Of a DNA stretch of 64,000 bases, positions 24,141 to 37,630 are shown in pieces; position 1 is the first letter of the stretch; each line of letters begins with the position of its first letter. The notes under the pieces are model-generated. The model saw only the letters and a program-made list of their open reading frames with translations. It did no database searches and was not told where the DNA came from. Made by a program: the position numbers and the translations under genes. Source of the stretch: Schistosoma mansoni (lineage: Eukaryota > Platyhelminthes > Trematoda > Strigeidida > Schistosomatidae); contig NW_017386139.1 in assembly GCF_000237925.1 (NCBI RefSeq), positions 46,221 through 110,220 of the forward strand, in the 5' to 3' direction.

Positions 24141-26111
24141 ATGAAAAGTTTTGGACACATGGTTAAATCATATAAAATTGAACAAAGTAAAATAGTGACG
24201 AGTATTATAAACGCAATATATGGGATAAAAAATGAATGGACGGCATTGCATGAGCATGATTTTATTACTAAGTAAGTAGTACAGGATAAATTGTATGTCT
24301 GCAGAATATGACAGACAGCGTCACATTCGCAATCATATTATCCCAAGCACTGAAACGTAATGAAACAGCACTAATTTGCTCAAAAAATGAACATCCACTT
24401 ATGATACTTATTCCCAAAATAAGGTAAAACACCTAAAGAGTTCTGTTGCGCACTATATCCTTAGTGAGAGAAGTTACTAGTCTGTTAATCTATGTACAAA
24501 TACAAATGGTAACACCTGATCGAAGTATGGTATGTTGGAGGAGAATGCCGAGAAACACTTGAGTTCTCCTAACCATGACAACACATATATTCATAGGGAG
24601 ATCTTGGATTGTAATTATGATAGCAGTTAGCATGTTAAAGCTGCAACAAGACATGATATAAGTAATAGGTGAAAAAGATAAAAAAAAGCTCTGTACAGTT
24701 CGTTGTTAGGTGGAATTATATCGAGCAAAAACAATATTAAGTATCATACTATCTGAGTAAACGCTACTATAAGCTATATTTATTTGACAGTACATGAGAT
24801 ACAACTGTCTTATTCACTATTATTAATGCCAGAATGGATAAGCAACAAGAGAGGAAGTAAAAACAAAATACCATCTGGGAAATATTGCAGAAGTTATATG
24901 TGAATGAAACTGATATGTAACACTACTTTTTAACATTTAGCCTTCCATAGTGTGGGTTTTTCAGGTAAAGCGAACATTTTATTGCAAACTTCCTTGTATA
25001 TATGAATTTTGAGTTCAAAGATAACGATCAGAACGTTAAGTAGAGCATCAGAAGAGACTTTTAAAAACATTCGTTACCAGACTATTGATAAATATACTAG
25101 TATGAACGTGAACTATATCCGTAGTATAAAACGGGTATTAGCAACAAAACTTAGTATACCGAAACTACTACAATTTGGAATTGTAAAACAATCTAATGCA
25201 CAAAAACCATGGTGGAGCTTCGCTTCTTGAAAATTTATGCAAGAATCATTACACACATCCACGTAAAAGGACGTAAATCAGGTATGAATACAGGAAGGCA
25301 CAAAACGCTAGTTAAAACGATATGTTGGAACGCATGAAATTAGATGAGAGCACACCAAAATATCTAAATATCACTTGTCTTTGTGGCCTTGAGAAGGACG
25401 TTGAAACCAGATAGAACAGTTGAGTATTATCCTAACCATTTAGCATAAGAAATCATTTAGGATAAACTTATTTTAAATCGTTTATTTATATGACTCATTA
25501 CGAAACTGAATAAAGTATGGCATCTCTCATATAACACTTTGCAAACTCAAATCCTATAAACATTTGACAACGAAGAATGAAATTGACTTGTTTAACGTGA
25601 AGGTTCTAACACACCTTCAACTCCGTTCTGACTACGCGTAAAAGTAACGAGCACCAGGATCTATATGCAGCGTATAAGCTAGATTTTCGTCCCGTTCATT
25701 AGGTCTTATGTTATTAAAAACGATAAATTGTTATAATTTTAACACTGATCGTACACCTCGCTGCATTGCTTTCAATAAATATCTGCGAAATTCAAAACAA
25801 AATCTAAAAGAAACGAAACTTATGATCCCCTCCTAAATCAGTGTTTCGTAAGATATCGTGAATCCGTACCAAATCATGGGGGAACAAGAGTTTAATAATT
25901 TGATAGAAATTCACGAATGCAGTTCACCTTTAAACAGAGCTATTTTGACAGTCAATCAAAGTCATTAAGTAATGATAAAGTATGCGATGGTAAATCCTTT
26001 ATTTCAATTCGAGTAATCGATATCCTTGTGAAAATTAAGTGACTAGAGAGAAAAAAAGCCCGAGACACCTTGAAGCTTAATTTTACGCGAAGGTCACATG
26101 GTCAATGCTGT
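24141..26111. other. Upstream flank of the carrier gene
   Basis: Contains the presumed promoter and 5' UTR of the carrier gene, but no TATA box or other element could be assigned. A 73-codon plus-strand frame (25009-25230) has no recognisable resemblance. Confidence 0.4.
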
Positions 26112-28345
26112 GGATTCAAATGGTTCAAATGGTTGAGGACGGAATAGAAGAAGCTTTTGCTTAACGGGCTTCCATGTCTAGTAGCAGTGGATCACCAATA
26201 CCTCCAGGCAAAAACCTAGGTATGTTAACGATAGTAGAGGAAAAAATGAATTTGGTAAATCATAATAAAATGTTATCCTTAGTCCTTAAGAATAAGTCAA
26301 GTTTCCTCTTAAAGGACTCCTGGGAGGTCTCTTGGACTAGCTCAGTCGGCAGCGAATTCCAGCACTTGACAACTCTAACAGAGTAGAAGTTGAGTCTGCA
26401 GTCTGTTCTGCTATGTAGGGTCTCCAATTTCTGGGTGTTACCTCTTAGGTTAGTGTTATGACTAAACTTAAGAAGATGTTTAAGGGGATGACCAGAAGTA
26501 TTAAGGATACTGTAAGTCATAAGAAGGTCACCTCTAAGACGCCTGTACTCTAACGGGTAAAGGTTAAGTGATTGGAGGCGCTCTCCATAAGGTTTGAATT
26601 TGAGTTCCCGAACTGATTTCGTGGCTCGACTTTGTAAACGTTCCAGAGTGTCCTTATCTTTTTGGAGGGAGGGAGGAAATACTATGTTTCCGTACTCAAA
26701 ATGGGGACGAATAAAACTGTTGAAGATTATATGGAAGGTTCTACCGTCAAACTGGCCAAAAATGCGCTTCAATGTTACCAGTGCAAGGTTTGCTTGAGAG
26801 GCGTTTTTGTCACAGTTCGCATACGATTTCAGGTCATAGGGTACCAACATTCCTAAATCCTTTTCGACCTAGGAAACTTCTAGAGGGGAGTTACCTAAGT
26901 TATAACTATAGTCTACAACATGTCTCAGATGGACTACTTTGCACTTTGAAGTGTTGAAAGTAAGTCCGTTGTCGTCTGCCCAACTTTGAAGTCGGGTCAG
27001 ATCCTCCTGAAGAACTAGTATATCATTATGATTACGTAACTCTCTCCAAAGTTTCACATCAGCAAAAAGCAATAAGTCAGATGAAACTTGTTGAGGAAGA
27101 TCGTTAATGTAAATCAAGAAGAGAAGAGGTCCTAGTATTGAGCCCTGGGGGACCCCACTAGGACATTCCATAGCCTGAGAGAGAGTGAAGTTAACCCTGA
27201 CCTTAAAGTGTCGGTTTTCTAAATATGAAGAGAGCCAGTCAATCAAAGGGGGTTTTATACCCAATCGTCTAAGCTTCTTGATAAGGCATACGTGGTTAAC
27301 CCTATCAAAAGCCTTTGAGAAGTCCAGGTAGATGACCTCAACCTTCCCCTTGCGATCAAGGATGGTTGTCCATCTATCCACTGCAGTCAGCAGGTTGGTC
27401 ATACAAGAATGACCTTTTCCGAAACCATGCTGTTGAGGTGAGAAGAACTTTGAGGATGATAAGTATTCTAGTATACCGTCGTATATTAGGGATTCCATAA
27501 TTTTGGAAGGTATGGAGAGAAGGGCCACTGGTCGGTAGCTTGAGGGTTCACTGCGTCGACCTCCTTTGAAAATTGGTGTGATGTGGGCCAGCTTCCAAAT
27601 TTCCGGTAGTTTGCCTCTGCTTAGCGAGTGTGCAAACATCACGCTAAGTGGTGTCGCCAGGATTGAAGCTGCTTCCCTCAATACAGCAGAATGAACCATA
27701 TCCGGACCAGGAGAAGTGTCTTTTCTTAGATGTTGCAGTTTACGGAGCACCAGGTCAGCACTCAGGTCCACTTCGGAAAGTCCTGTACAGGTGCAGGTGA
27801 AGCTTTCGTCAGTATAGTTGATGTGGGTCATCTGGAATGTCCGGGAGTATTGTTCAGCCAAAAGGTTAGCGGCATCACCGTCGTTATTGGTCGGGCCATT
27901 AAGACCAAGCAGTTGGGAAACTCCAGTTTTGCCTTGTCGAAGAGAAGCTGCGTAACTGAATAAGCTTTTCGGATTGGAGACGAATGTATCGATTAGCTTG
28001 GTCTGGAACTGAAGCCTGTCTTCTCTCATTGCCTTTGAACATATGTTCCTTATGCGTTTATATTGCCTGTATGAGTCGTTATTGTCGGTTCGTTTATATT
28101 CGGCCCAACAGTGCCTTTTGCGGCTTAGCAAACGACGAGTGCGGTTCTTGATGATTGGAGGTTGTTTGTAGCTTTTTGGGACCATTTGAGGAACTGAATG
28201 CTCATTAGCACATAAGATCGTGTGCAGTAAAAAATCCCAATGAGCATCCACTTCAAGTTGAGGGTGAACATCCCAATCCATCTGTTGTAGATAGTCCTGT
28301 AAAGCTAACACATTCATTTCGAGACATTTCGAGACTCCTGATATC
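26112..28345 (-). mobile_element. CR1/SR1-type LINE, 5'-truncated, almost open
   Basis: Reading leftward, a 686-codon stretch (28317 to 26260) is open except for one in-frame TAG at 26869-26871. It holds the segment before the RT, the RT core and the long C-terminal region typical of CR1-group elements. The 3' UTR ends in two copies of a 9-mer (ttcaaatgg on the plus strand, 26114-26133); CR1-group LINEs often end in short tandem repeats rather than poly(A). The endonuclease and everything 5' are absent. Little decay suggests a recent insertion. Confidence 0.85.
26260..28317 (-). pseudogene. CR1-type reverse transcriptase ORF with one stop and altered catalytic box
   Basis: RT motifs in order: 'LREAASILATPLSVMF', 'IWKLAHITPIFKGG', 'SSYRPVALLSIPSKIMESLI', motif A 'VEVIYLDFSKAFDRVNH', 'GVPQGSILGPLLFLIYINDL' and then 'LLLFADVKLWREL'. 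The usual FADD box reads FADV here, so one catalytic aspartate codon is missing in frame. The in-frame TAG lies about 480 codons from the start. The C-terminal part has 'RVVKCWNSLPTELV', characteristic of the CR1/SR1 group. The copy is catalytically dead but otherwise well preserved. Confidence 0.85.
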
Positions 28346-28399
28346 CAATATTGTTAAAATGGGCCAATATTTAGATTGCTGTAGTATGAACAGAGGGCC

Positions 28400-28870
28400 T
28401 GAAGCCTATTTTATTTCTTTTCCAGTATGTGAGTGTCTAGTCTTCTCTTGAATGAGTCATTTGGAGGTGCAGACACCACTGCTTCAGGTAACAGGTTCCA
28501 AAAATTGATGACGGTGTAAAAACCTATATTCCATGTGTATTTTGTCTGCTCTTGCTCTTTCTGCTCGCATGATGTGTGCTCTGAGATGTCTCGATTTAGT
28601 GAGTAGAAAACAAGGGGATATATTAGGTCTAAAATCATTTCTTACTATTCTATATATCGAAATCAGGTCACCTTTTAATCTGCAATAGGACAGAGTAAAG
28701 CGGTCTGGCTTTTCAAGCCGCTCTTTGTATGGCGAACCTCAGAGTTCTGGAATTACACCAGTAGCCGCCTCTGTACTTTTTCCAGGATATCCAAGTCACC
28801 GTTTAAACAGGTGCTTGCATCCTGAACTCAGTTTTCAAGCATAGTTCTCCCTAAGGTTGTGTATACTGTA
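28400..28870 (-). mobile_element. Second CR1-type LINE fragment (3' end only)
   Basis: A degraded C-terminal region ends 'NFWNLLPEAVVSAPPNDSFK' and 'RRLDTHILEKK' (frame 28411-28638). Upstream in other frames are remnants matching the thumb/C-terminal 'RRLKGDLI' region of CR1-type proteins. It is distinct in sequence from the adjoining element at 26112-28345 and older, with several interruptions. Confidence 0.65.
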
Positions 28871-28934
28871 GTGAACATGGTAGTATCTAACTAAGTGAAT
28901 GTCCGTCCGGAAGTTCTGAGGGTTCTAGACCCCT

Positions 28935-30545
28935 TAGCTGCGACCCCCGGCAGTGTATCGTGGTTTCTATGTCAACCATAGCTATAGATCTGATACAACA
29001 TCATAACTTACTTATCGACACGCAAAAACGGAGATTAGTAGGCTGAAATACTACTTTATCTGTTTGTCTAACCTCTTTTTCCGGTTGCAGATTATCCTCA
29101 GTCACAGTAAAAGACACGATCGGCCCATACTACCAACAAATACTCGATAAGTACCCTGAGATTTACCAAACGCGACCGAAGCCACCACGTGTAACCAGCG
29201 ATGTTACACATCACGTCACGACGACAGGACCACCTGTATTCTCGGAAGCGCACCAACTAGCTCCCGAAAAGCTGAGTTTGGATTAAAACGAATTCGACCA
29301 CATGATATACCTAGGAATCGTTCGGCCATCAAACGGCCAATGGGCTTCTTCCTTGCACATGGTCCCTAAAAAGAACAGCAAGGACTAGCGCCCAACAAGC
29401 GACTATCGGCGATTGAATGCGAAAACCATTTCTGATCGTTACCCGTTGCCTCACATCCATAGTTTAACAGCTACTTTGAAAAGGACAACTGTGTTTTCGA
29501 AAATGCTGACGGCATTCCTAAAACATATATCGTCACACATTCCGGTCTCTACGAATTTTCTCGCACACCTTTCAGCTTAATTAAAGCTGCACAAACTTTT
29601 CAGCGATTCATCGGCGCCATTTTTCGAGGTCTCAACTTCGTGTATGCGTATGTTGATGACTGCCTGATAGCAAGTCCGGACAGAGAATCCCATCACCAGC
29701 ATCCAGGCTCTGTCTTAGAACGACTACGTGAATATGACATAACTGTAAACATCCAGAAATTTCAAATCGGCACCGACTCCTCAGATTTTCTCGGATATAC
29801 TATTGATGCTCAAAACATTCGACCTCTGAAAAGCGAGGTGGCAGCCATTCTAGGCTACCCAGAACCGACCACAGTGAAGCAACTGCGCTCGTTTAACGGC
29901 CTGGTACATTTCTATAGACGGTCCATACCATTTTGCGCGTCCCTTATGAGGACTTTATCGACCAACTTTGTGGAAACGCGAAATCCATCAATTCGGAAGA
30001 TATGGCGAAAAATACATTATCCACAGTTAGTGAACTTCCCGTCAAAGCAACGTTGCTCACACACCAGGACTCCGAAAAACTCATTAGTACCTTATTAAAC
30101 GTATCTGACTCGACAATCCGAAGAAACTCACAACAATGGGTTAATCACACCTGACAACCTTTTTCATTCTTCTCGAGACGGTTGCTAGACACCGAATCGA
30201 GATATAGCATTTTCGATATGGAACTCCTAGCCGCGCACGTCCCTGTGTAAGCTGCCAGCAATCTAAGATAATTAAACACAACAAATGTCCATTAGGCTTA
30301 TTCAAAACTCTTAATGCTCGTTTGGAGCATATTCATCTGAATTTGGTAGAACCTTTACCAGATTCAGATGGATACTCTTATCTCTTAACTTGCATAGACC
30401 GCTCCACTCGATGGCAGGAAGCAGTACCTATCATCGACATTACTGCTGAAGCAGTGGCCCGCGCCTTCGTCGAACTATTGTCGGTAACTCTAACCAACTA
30501 CTTAACAATTAAATTTTGGTCAAATAAAATCTTCTCAGGATCGAA
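28935..30545 (+). mobile_element. Ty3/gypsy pol remnant (fossil)
   Basis: A broken pol region of a Ty3/gypsy LTR retrotransposon. Parts in order: end of the protease region (about 28935-29090), reverse transcriptase (about 29100-29950, with the YVDD catalytic box in 'YAYVDDCLIASPDRESHHQ'), traces of RNase H, and part of the integrase core (30322-30549, 'PDSDGYSYLLTCIDRSTRW'). It carries several breaks and lacks gag. No LTR adjoins it on either side, so the ends have been lost. It is of moderate to old age. Confidence 0.75.
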
Positions 30546-30559
30546 ATAGTTTCAAAAAG

Positions 30560-33500
30560 CTTGCGTTGAAATACGTTGAACGGCGTAGATATTAATTGCC
30601 CTAGAAATTAAGACAACAGAGTTAACTAGCGGATGTGACATCTTACTGCTCAAACCTTTTTGGCAAAGAACGTTGAGCAGAAACCCATCACTTCCTACAA
30701 ATTACTAAAAAGATTGAATTTACCCTTCTATATCAAAGCTTGTTTTACAATACCAACATATATCCATAAAAAAACAATATGACCTATTTTTTTAATAATA
30801 ATCGCTGAAAAAACTGAAAATCTCACAACCTCAGCATCAATTTCCCAACAACTTTGCGACGAACTAAGGCATTCGAGTACCCTATTCTTATATCCTAGGG
30901 CCAAAGAATAATGATTTATTTTCAAACAACAATACGCAACACGAGGCACGCTACTCACCGGTATTCCTACAGTGAAGATAGTCATCCTAGTAGACAACAA
31001 CAGACTTGTCAAATTTGATAGTTGTCCGAAGATCGATATGTTCGAGAGCAGATGAGTAAATAGTCATCAGTTTTCTAACTCAAAATGTGACTGATATAAC
31101 TCTGTAGCTTAAGTCAAAGCCCCTATCTTGATGATAATATGGCCTGGCATACCCTACAGCGGTAGTCAGCCTGTCATATTTCTGTAGCTCAGAATTAGAA
31201 TAGACAAAAACTGCTGGGAAGGATCACAAATTAAAGACAAATATGAAAGGAGTATAGAAAACAACATCTACTCCGTGGGCCAAGTATTGTTGATAGTTAA
31301 TTAGTCATCCTTGGCTTACAAGGAGTTGAGCATATTATTCAACTTTAAGTGACCAGCTCAATTTGACAAATAATTCCATTGTGGTTCCGTGAAACTTGAT
31401 TGATCTCGAAAATTTATTTTTTACGGGGCGGAAAAAGGTTGCTTGGGACAGTAGCCGTCACGTCAGAGGAGAGCCGTTCCATTTTTTACAGTGGAAGTCA
31501 GAAGATTCCAGATGACCATAAAACAAATAACTAGTAAAATTAAGTCTTGTTATCAAGCTTGAAAGCTCCATTGATTCCATGACATATACAGTGCCTTTAA
31601 ACTTATCAAAAAGATGTTTGAAAGAATTTAAGTAAAAGCAGAAGAAGGTAATGAAAATTTCATTTCCAGTTCATTTCATTCGCAGGAAACAGAATTTTAT
31701 AAACTGAAATTTAGAAATTTACAACGATGATCACTCTACAAGTCATAAAGAAGGCGTATTAGAAAAGTTGTATTAAGAATTCGCAACTCACTGCAGCATT
31801 CAAGAAACCCGAAGTTAGCTCAGCATGCTATATGGGAGTGAGTATGAACGTATCAACATGACCAGTGAGATACTACATGACCTCCGCGTCTGATAAGGTA
31901 AGTTTATCTAGTTTACTTTAGTTAAACTAACGAGCTCTTCACTGAACAGTGAATATCTGGTACACTATTTATTATGGCACAAAACTAACTGCTGAAATAG
32001 TGACTTTTAAGAACATTTGCAATTAACTGAGTAGCTCTTGAAATCCAGAAGATATGAATTACAGAAGCCTTCAGCAAACCGTACTTCTGAATATGCAGTA
32101 ATTTAAGGTCCTTTGACTAATTGAGTGATTAGGATGTATTTATAAAACGTGGAAATTTATATCAGCAGATTTTTTTAAGTCCGCCAATTCTTGGTAAATA
32201 AAATGTACGTTCCATTGAGATATCCAAAACCGTCACCCAAAACTTACAATAATTCACAAGAGAAAAAGAAGGCACTACTCAAATCTAATGGGTCGTAATT
32301 GGTTATAAAAAATAATTTCCCGGGCACGGACTAACACAACCTCTACAAAGTTAGTCTTAAGAATGATTATGTGCAACTTGTTGAAGTTTCTGAGGTTAAT
32401 AAAAAATAGCTACTTAGAACTGTTAAATAGTTTTACACATTCGTTTAAGCAGGTGAAGAATTTATAGACAACAAGGAATGGAAACTTACCTAACTGAAAC
32501 TATTTTTTTAAATGAATAACTCAGTCCGAGAAAAAATTCACAATTTTTTGTGAATCTAATATTCAGATTATTTATTAATTACGAACTGAAGCTTTCTTTC
32601 ACTCAATTTTTGATCATAGAATAATTAAACTGAACGCCGATTGATCATTTTCATTTTGAGTAGAGTCGGTAGTGAATAGAAGAATGAGAACGCACAGAAG
32701 TATCTAATTACATCTATCAAATTTTCATTTAATGAAATCTAATGGTTATTATCATCATTTTTATGATAATAATAGTAATAAAGCTGTAAATTATTTTGAA
32801 TATTATCACTTACATATATTTGCATTCATACACTAAAGTAGTTTCATCGAAATACGTTGATCAAGTTAACATTCAAAGTTTAAGAGAGTTGATTGTATCA
32901 CGAGAGTTGATAAGCTAGAGAAAAAGTAGGATAGTTCACTCCACATATATACTACCTACTGAGTAATGGTCTTATTTAGCTATTTATGCTCTAACGCAAA
33001 TATAAGTCAGGAAAAGTAAGCCGATATTCATTTTCTTTGTACTTTAATGCGATATATCACTAAAATATTTCCTAGAAAGAGAAATCTCGACAATAAACTC
33101 ATGAGAGAAGTATTCAGTGTATAGTATACCGACAGTGTTAGAAATCTAATCGTAATAAAAGTCACATTACCATGCAAAGTGATCACACTAAAATATGAAA
33201 CGAAGTGAATTAATGCAACCCTAATAATAACAAAAACAATAAATCTTCAGATTATGTTGATGTAATAAGGAACAAGACATTATCAGGTGGATGAACAATC
33301 ACCAAAGTTATCGATGAAACTAATCAGTATAAATAATCTTGACTTAAGGTACCTAAGTTTTAAAAAAGTCTTGATCAAGAGATGATATAAGTTGTTCTAC
33401 AACATGAATCCGTATAAGGGAAATTTACTTTGTTTATCTGCCCACACAAAAGACTACATCACAGTCTAGTATTTCTGCATCTCTACAGACAGGCAGTCAG

Positions 33501-36500
33501 ACATAAACAGTGTATAGTCTTGAGCGAATGCACGTGTATTCAATTTAGCACACATTACATTAATAAAGCTGGATAAGTGACCAAGCTGAAAATTTGGGAG
33601 TCTAAATCATTGTGATACCAATGGTATTGGCAAGCGAAACATAGCTCAAAAGAGAAGGTATGTTGTGATAGTAATGGATCTCCTGACTTAAAGGATATAA
33701 TTAGTAAACGCCACTGATATAGATTCATTTCATTTAAAAGTTTTAGCCATACATTTAAGTTATATCACATAACACAACCTGTAGGTCTATTACTAACAGA
33801 TATTGCCCAGATCCACAGATAGTAATCGGCAGTTGGGGGACGCGTGTTCGAGTAACTTTAACTAATAAAGATTCACGATCTCATTGATCGATTTTTCATT
33901 TTTACCTAGAAATTTATGATTTACTTTAGTATTATTCAGCTTACTATCTAACACGTCAGAGCTATTTTGGGTACAACTATTGTCGAACAACAGGCCATGT
34001 TATAGTTTATGTGACTTGGTGAAAGCCAAGCTGACTTTTAGTATTCGTACTGTGATTTTGTCAGTCGTGAATCTATTATAACTATGACAGTGGCTGAAGT
34101 ATTCAACCCATACAGCCAATGTTAATATCAAATTATGTTATCAAAACGTAACACACGTGATTAAATAATCGAATTTAAAAAATCCTTTTTCAACACTTAT
34201 AATATCTACCACTCCCAAAATAAAAAAACAGTGAAAAACAGATATCTTCATTGCTCTGTCTGTTTAATTAGAATGAACCGATATATTTTACTTCAGTGAT
34301 TCCTTACTGGCTCTGTGCACATAAAATAAAGAACTAATAAATGTATATAATTGGGAAGGAAAAAATAACACACATATATATGACACTTGTTATCTCAGTT
34401 TTTTCAGTTCACGGTTAGGTAAATCAGTCACTATGCTTTGAAATATTAGGGTAACTTTAATGAATGAGTTTAAAGAAACCCAAGTGCCTATTTTTTTACT
34501 TAAACGGTACAGAAAAAAAATCCTACTTGGATAATTGAGAAACAGAATATGTCTAAGAATATGAAATTCATGTGATAAAACCAGATGATGAAAATAAGGA
34601 GAATAAATACTGATAAAATCAACCTTAAAATCAATATTATTAGTTCAGAATTAAAAGTATAACCAACTAATTGAAGTCATTTACTTATTATTTTCGCTAA
34701 TTTTTATTAACTATCTTCGTTACTAAGACTTGTATTTTTCTATTGAACTTTTTTCTTTTTAGTAAACATTCATAATTTCCCGTCGCTGATTTTCCACAGC
34801 TAAATTTGACTAGTGTCTTTTGGAATATATGGATCGTTAACAGATGCCTCGAAACAGTGTGTGAATACAAGTTATCGATGTACTTTTGCATTGTGTTTAA
34901 CAGTCTCTTTTGTTCTTCTACCTTTCGAATATTTCCAGTAAGTGGAGGAAAACTGTGATGATTCAATCTCACTTCACTTTTCTAAGAACTTATGTACAGC
35001 ATACGAGCTAGAAACAAATATAGAAACTGTCAAATGAGACAAAAAAACATGAACGAGTGTAAGGTATAAGTTCACGATAAAATCATCTATTTTCTACGAA
35101 AGAATCGCTCATTATAAAGTAGAAGAAAAAATCAGAAATTTTCTTCCTTTTTAGATAAAAAATGAGACTGAATCCACCTGAGGAAAATAATTTTATAAAT
35201 TATGGTCGAAGTCGTCTGTCGCTTGACTACTATATTGACATTTGACTAACTGGTTCATTATTTTGTTTCCTTTCTGTTACTTTAAAAATTCGACATCTGA
35301 AAGGTAGGTGTTCTGATGTATAATGAAAAATTTTAATAGAGAACTATCTTTTACCTCTTCTGATATATTTGCCATTATAAATAAGAATTAACAGAACTCC
35401 TTGTAGTTTATATAATCAAGCATGTATGACACAAGTAGACATGTTTTCTAATTGAATGAAGACTAAACATTTCAATCACTGTTTAGATATTTGAAGTTCA
35501 CTCTTTAAATAGTGTGAACTCACATCACTATATTTCTCCTGTGATTTTGGCATGTACTAAATTGGATGTCAGGCAATCGACTGAGTTGACTCAGTGATCC
35601 TAAAGTTTCATGGTTTTCAGGAGACTTTAGAGTTCTGGATGATGAAGAGCGAAACAGTTGATATGTTCTTTTAGTTTCCAGTAACTTTCTAGGTTAATTG
35701 ATCACAATTACTTTCAGAATCATCAAAAGTGAGTTACATTTATTCCCAGAAAAAAAAAACTCACTATTGATAAGATCAAATCAATCTCACTATTAAAAAT
35801 AATTTAATCAATAAAACAAATAATGAAACTTACTATATAAACATTTAAGTCAAGCAATTAAAATATTATAAATCAGTTCCATCTTAGTAGGGGAATAGAA
35901 AAATAACACTTACAAAGACAGTATATTTTGACAAAATTTTATGCATCATTAATTGATTTGAAAACATAGAAATCGATTATGGATCAATATTTTTGTATTA
36001 ACTAATATAATAGTTGACATTCTTTTCTTTGTATCCAGATATTGATAAGATTAATTTTTGAGAATTTTTTGTCAATGAGATTACTCTTTTTTCTTCGAGG
36101 GTAATGATGCACTTTTACACATGTTACCACTGAAATCAATCTATACCGTTACATGAAAAGTCAAAAAAATCTATTCGGCAATTAAAACTATTCATAAACT
36201 AGTTAATAGATGGTATACGATAGTACGATTCTTTCTATTATTAGAGTGTATGTTGTTCGGAAATACCACCTAACGTGGCAGTCGTTAGATGAAAATCTCA
36301 GTGACAAAATTACGATTAGGATACAAATATATTCCAATGTCATGTGTCACAGATGAAAAGAACACCTTAGATTTTATTGATATTTCATTTACTATGTTAA
36401 ACAGTTTAATCGTGTATCCGAAACAACTGTTTAAAATTGTTCGAACAGGTGGTGTATGTTGAGATTTTTTGAACTCACAGACGGCACTGTGTTTACCAGA

Positions 36501-36800
36501 AGACCAAGTATCCACTACTACAGACGCTTGACTAAGCGCTAATCTCCTGCTTAATGATCCTTGGCTTTCTCTCTGATCTAAGCATGTGACCGAATTTATG
36601 TTCTAATTTCATTGAATCGCAGTGAAGCGAATTCAATCAATTTTTTGTTTCTTTTTTTCACATTATCATAGTAAATTAAAAAAAGACTATCAAAATAAGT
36701 CGTCTCGAGAAAACAAAGTGGATTAAGCACAAGCCATTATTCATTTGACAATAGATAAAGTTATCGAAACATAGATTGGATTAAAGCACATTCCGTATAG
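30560..36800. other. Long AT-rich intergenic stretch
   Basis: Over 6 kb with no supported gene. Minus-strand frames such as 30728-31012 and 34697-34972 have no resemblance to known families, and no repeat boundary could be fixed. A small open segment with splice-like ends near 34800-34935 (plus) is discussed under rejected items. Confidence 0.45.
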
Positions 36801-37630
36801 GACTATGTTGGGGCACACTGATCGGCTATTTCTTAACCAATCAGCGCTGGCGGACACTTGAAGAAGACTATAGAATCTTCTCGTGTAAAAACTATAAATA
36901 CATCAACGTTTTTTTTATTGTAATTCATACTTCCATCTACCCTTGTTATTTGGAATATAATTTCGTTCCTGTTCAACCGTGTTCTGATTTGGGGACTTGT
37001 CGAGTGAAATTGTTGTCCAAGGATAATAAACAATAGGAATAGCTGAGTCGTAATAAGCGAAATTATAACAGATATTTTATTCAGCAACTTAGATCTTATG
37101 ATTAGTGGGTGAAATAACGGATTAATCTTCGTGTACTTTTGATGTACTGACAGTGACCAGTCAGTGAACCTACATGCATATGATACTAGTGAGAAATTTG
37201 TACTTCTTTTCAAAAATTATCTCATTGCATTATCGCTGATTAATCTATAAATCTACTTCATAAAGTGATCTATAAAATTCCATAATCCATCAATGCACTT
37301 ATTACATTTCTACAGTTTGATTTGACTTCGGTAAACCTTTTAATGAAGCATAAGATTCCTTATTGGTTTTATTTTAGACCCACCTTTCTTATTTTTACTT
37401 GACATGTACAAAAAGCGCATATATATATACATTCAACTTAACCCAATCTTCCACAAACCACTATTTATATGAATCAGAGTTTATATTTTTAAGCCTAACT
37501 TATTAGTCCAGAAAACAGCTGTATAACTTATTTCTCAAACACGACTACCTTAAAAATAGGTATATTGTGATTGATAAGAAACACTTTTTTTCTTCGCAAA
37601 CAGCGAGTATCAAATTGTAGCAAGGGATTT

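Noticed and set aside
25009-25230. 73-codon plus-strand frame upstream of the carrier gene
   Set aside because: No motif, no family resemblance and no splice or repeat context; likely chance.
34800-34935. Plus-strand open segment between an acceptor (gattttccacag) and a donor (GTAAGT), about 45 codons
   Set aside because: Splice-like ends are good, but the translation has no recognisable family, no partner exon was found, and the minus strand is open over the same interval.
36833-37213. 126-codon minus-strand frame
   Set aside because: No protein family resemblance; it overlaps a possible LTR and is probably non-coding.
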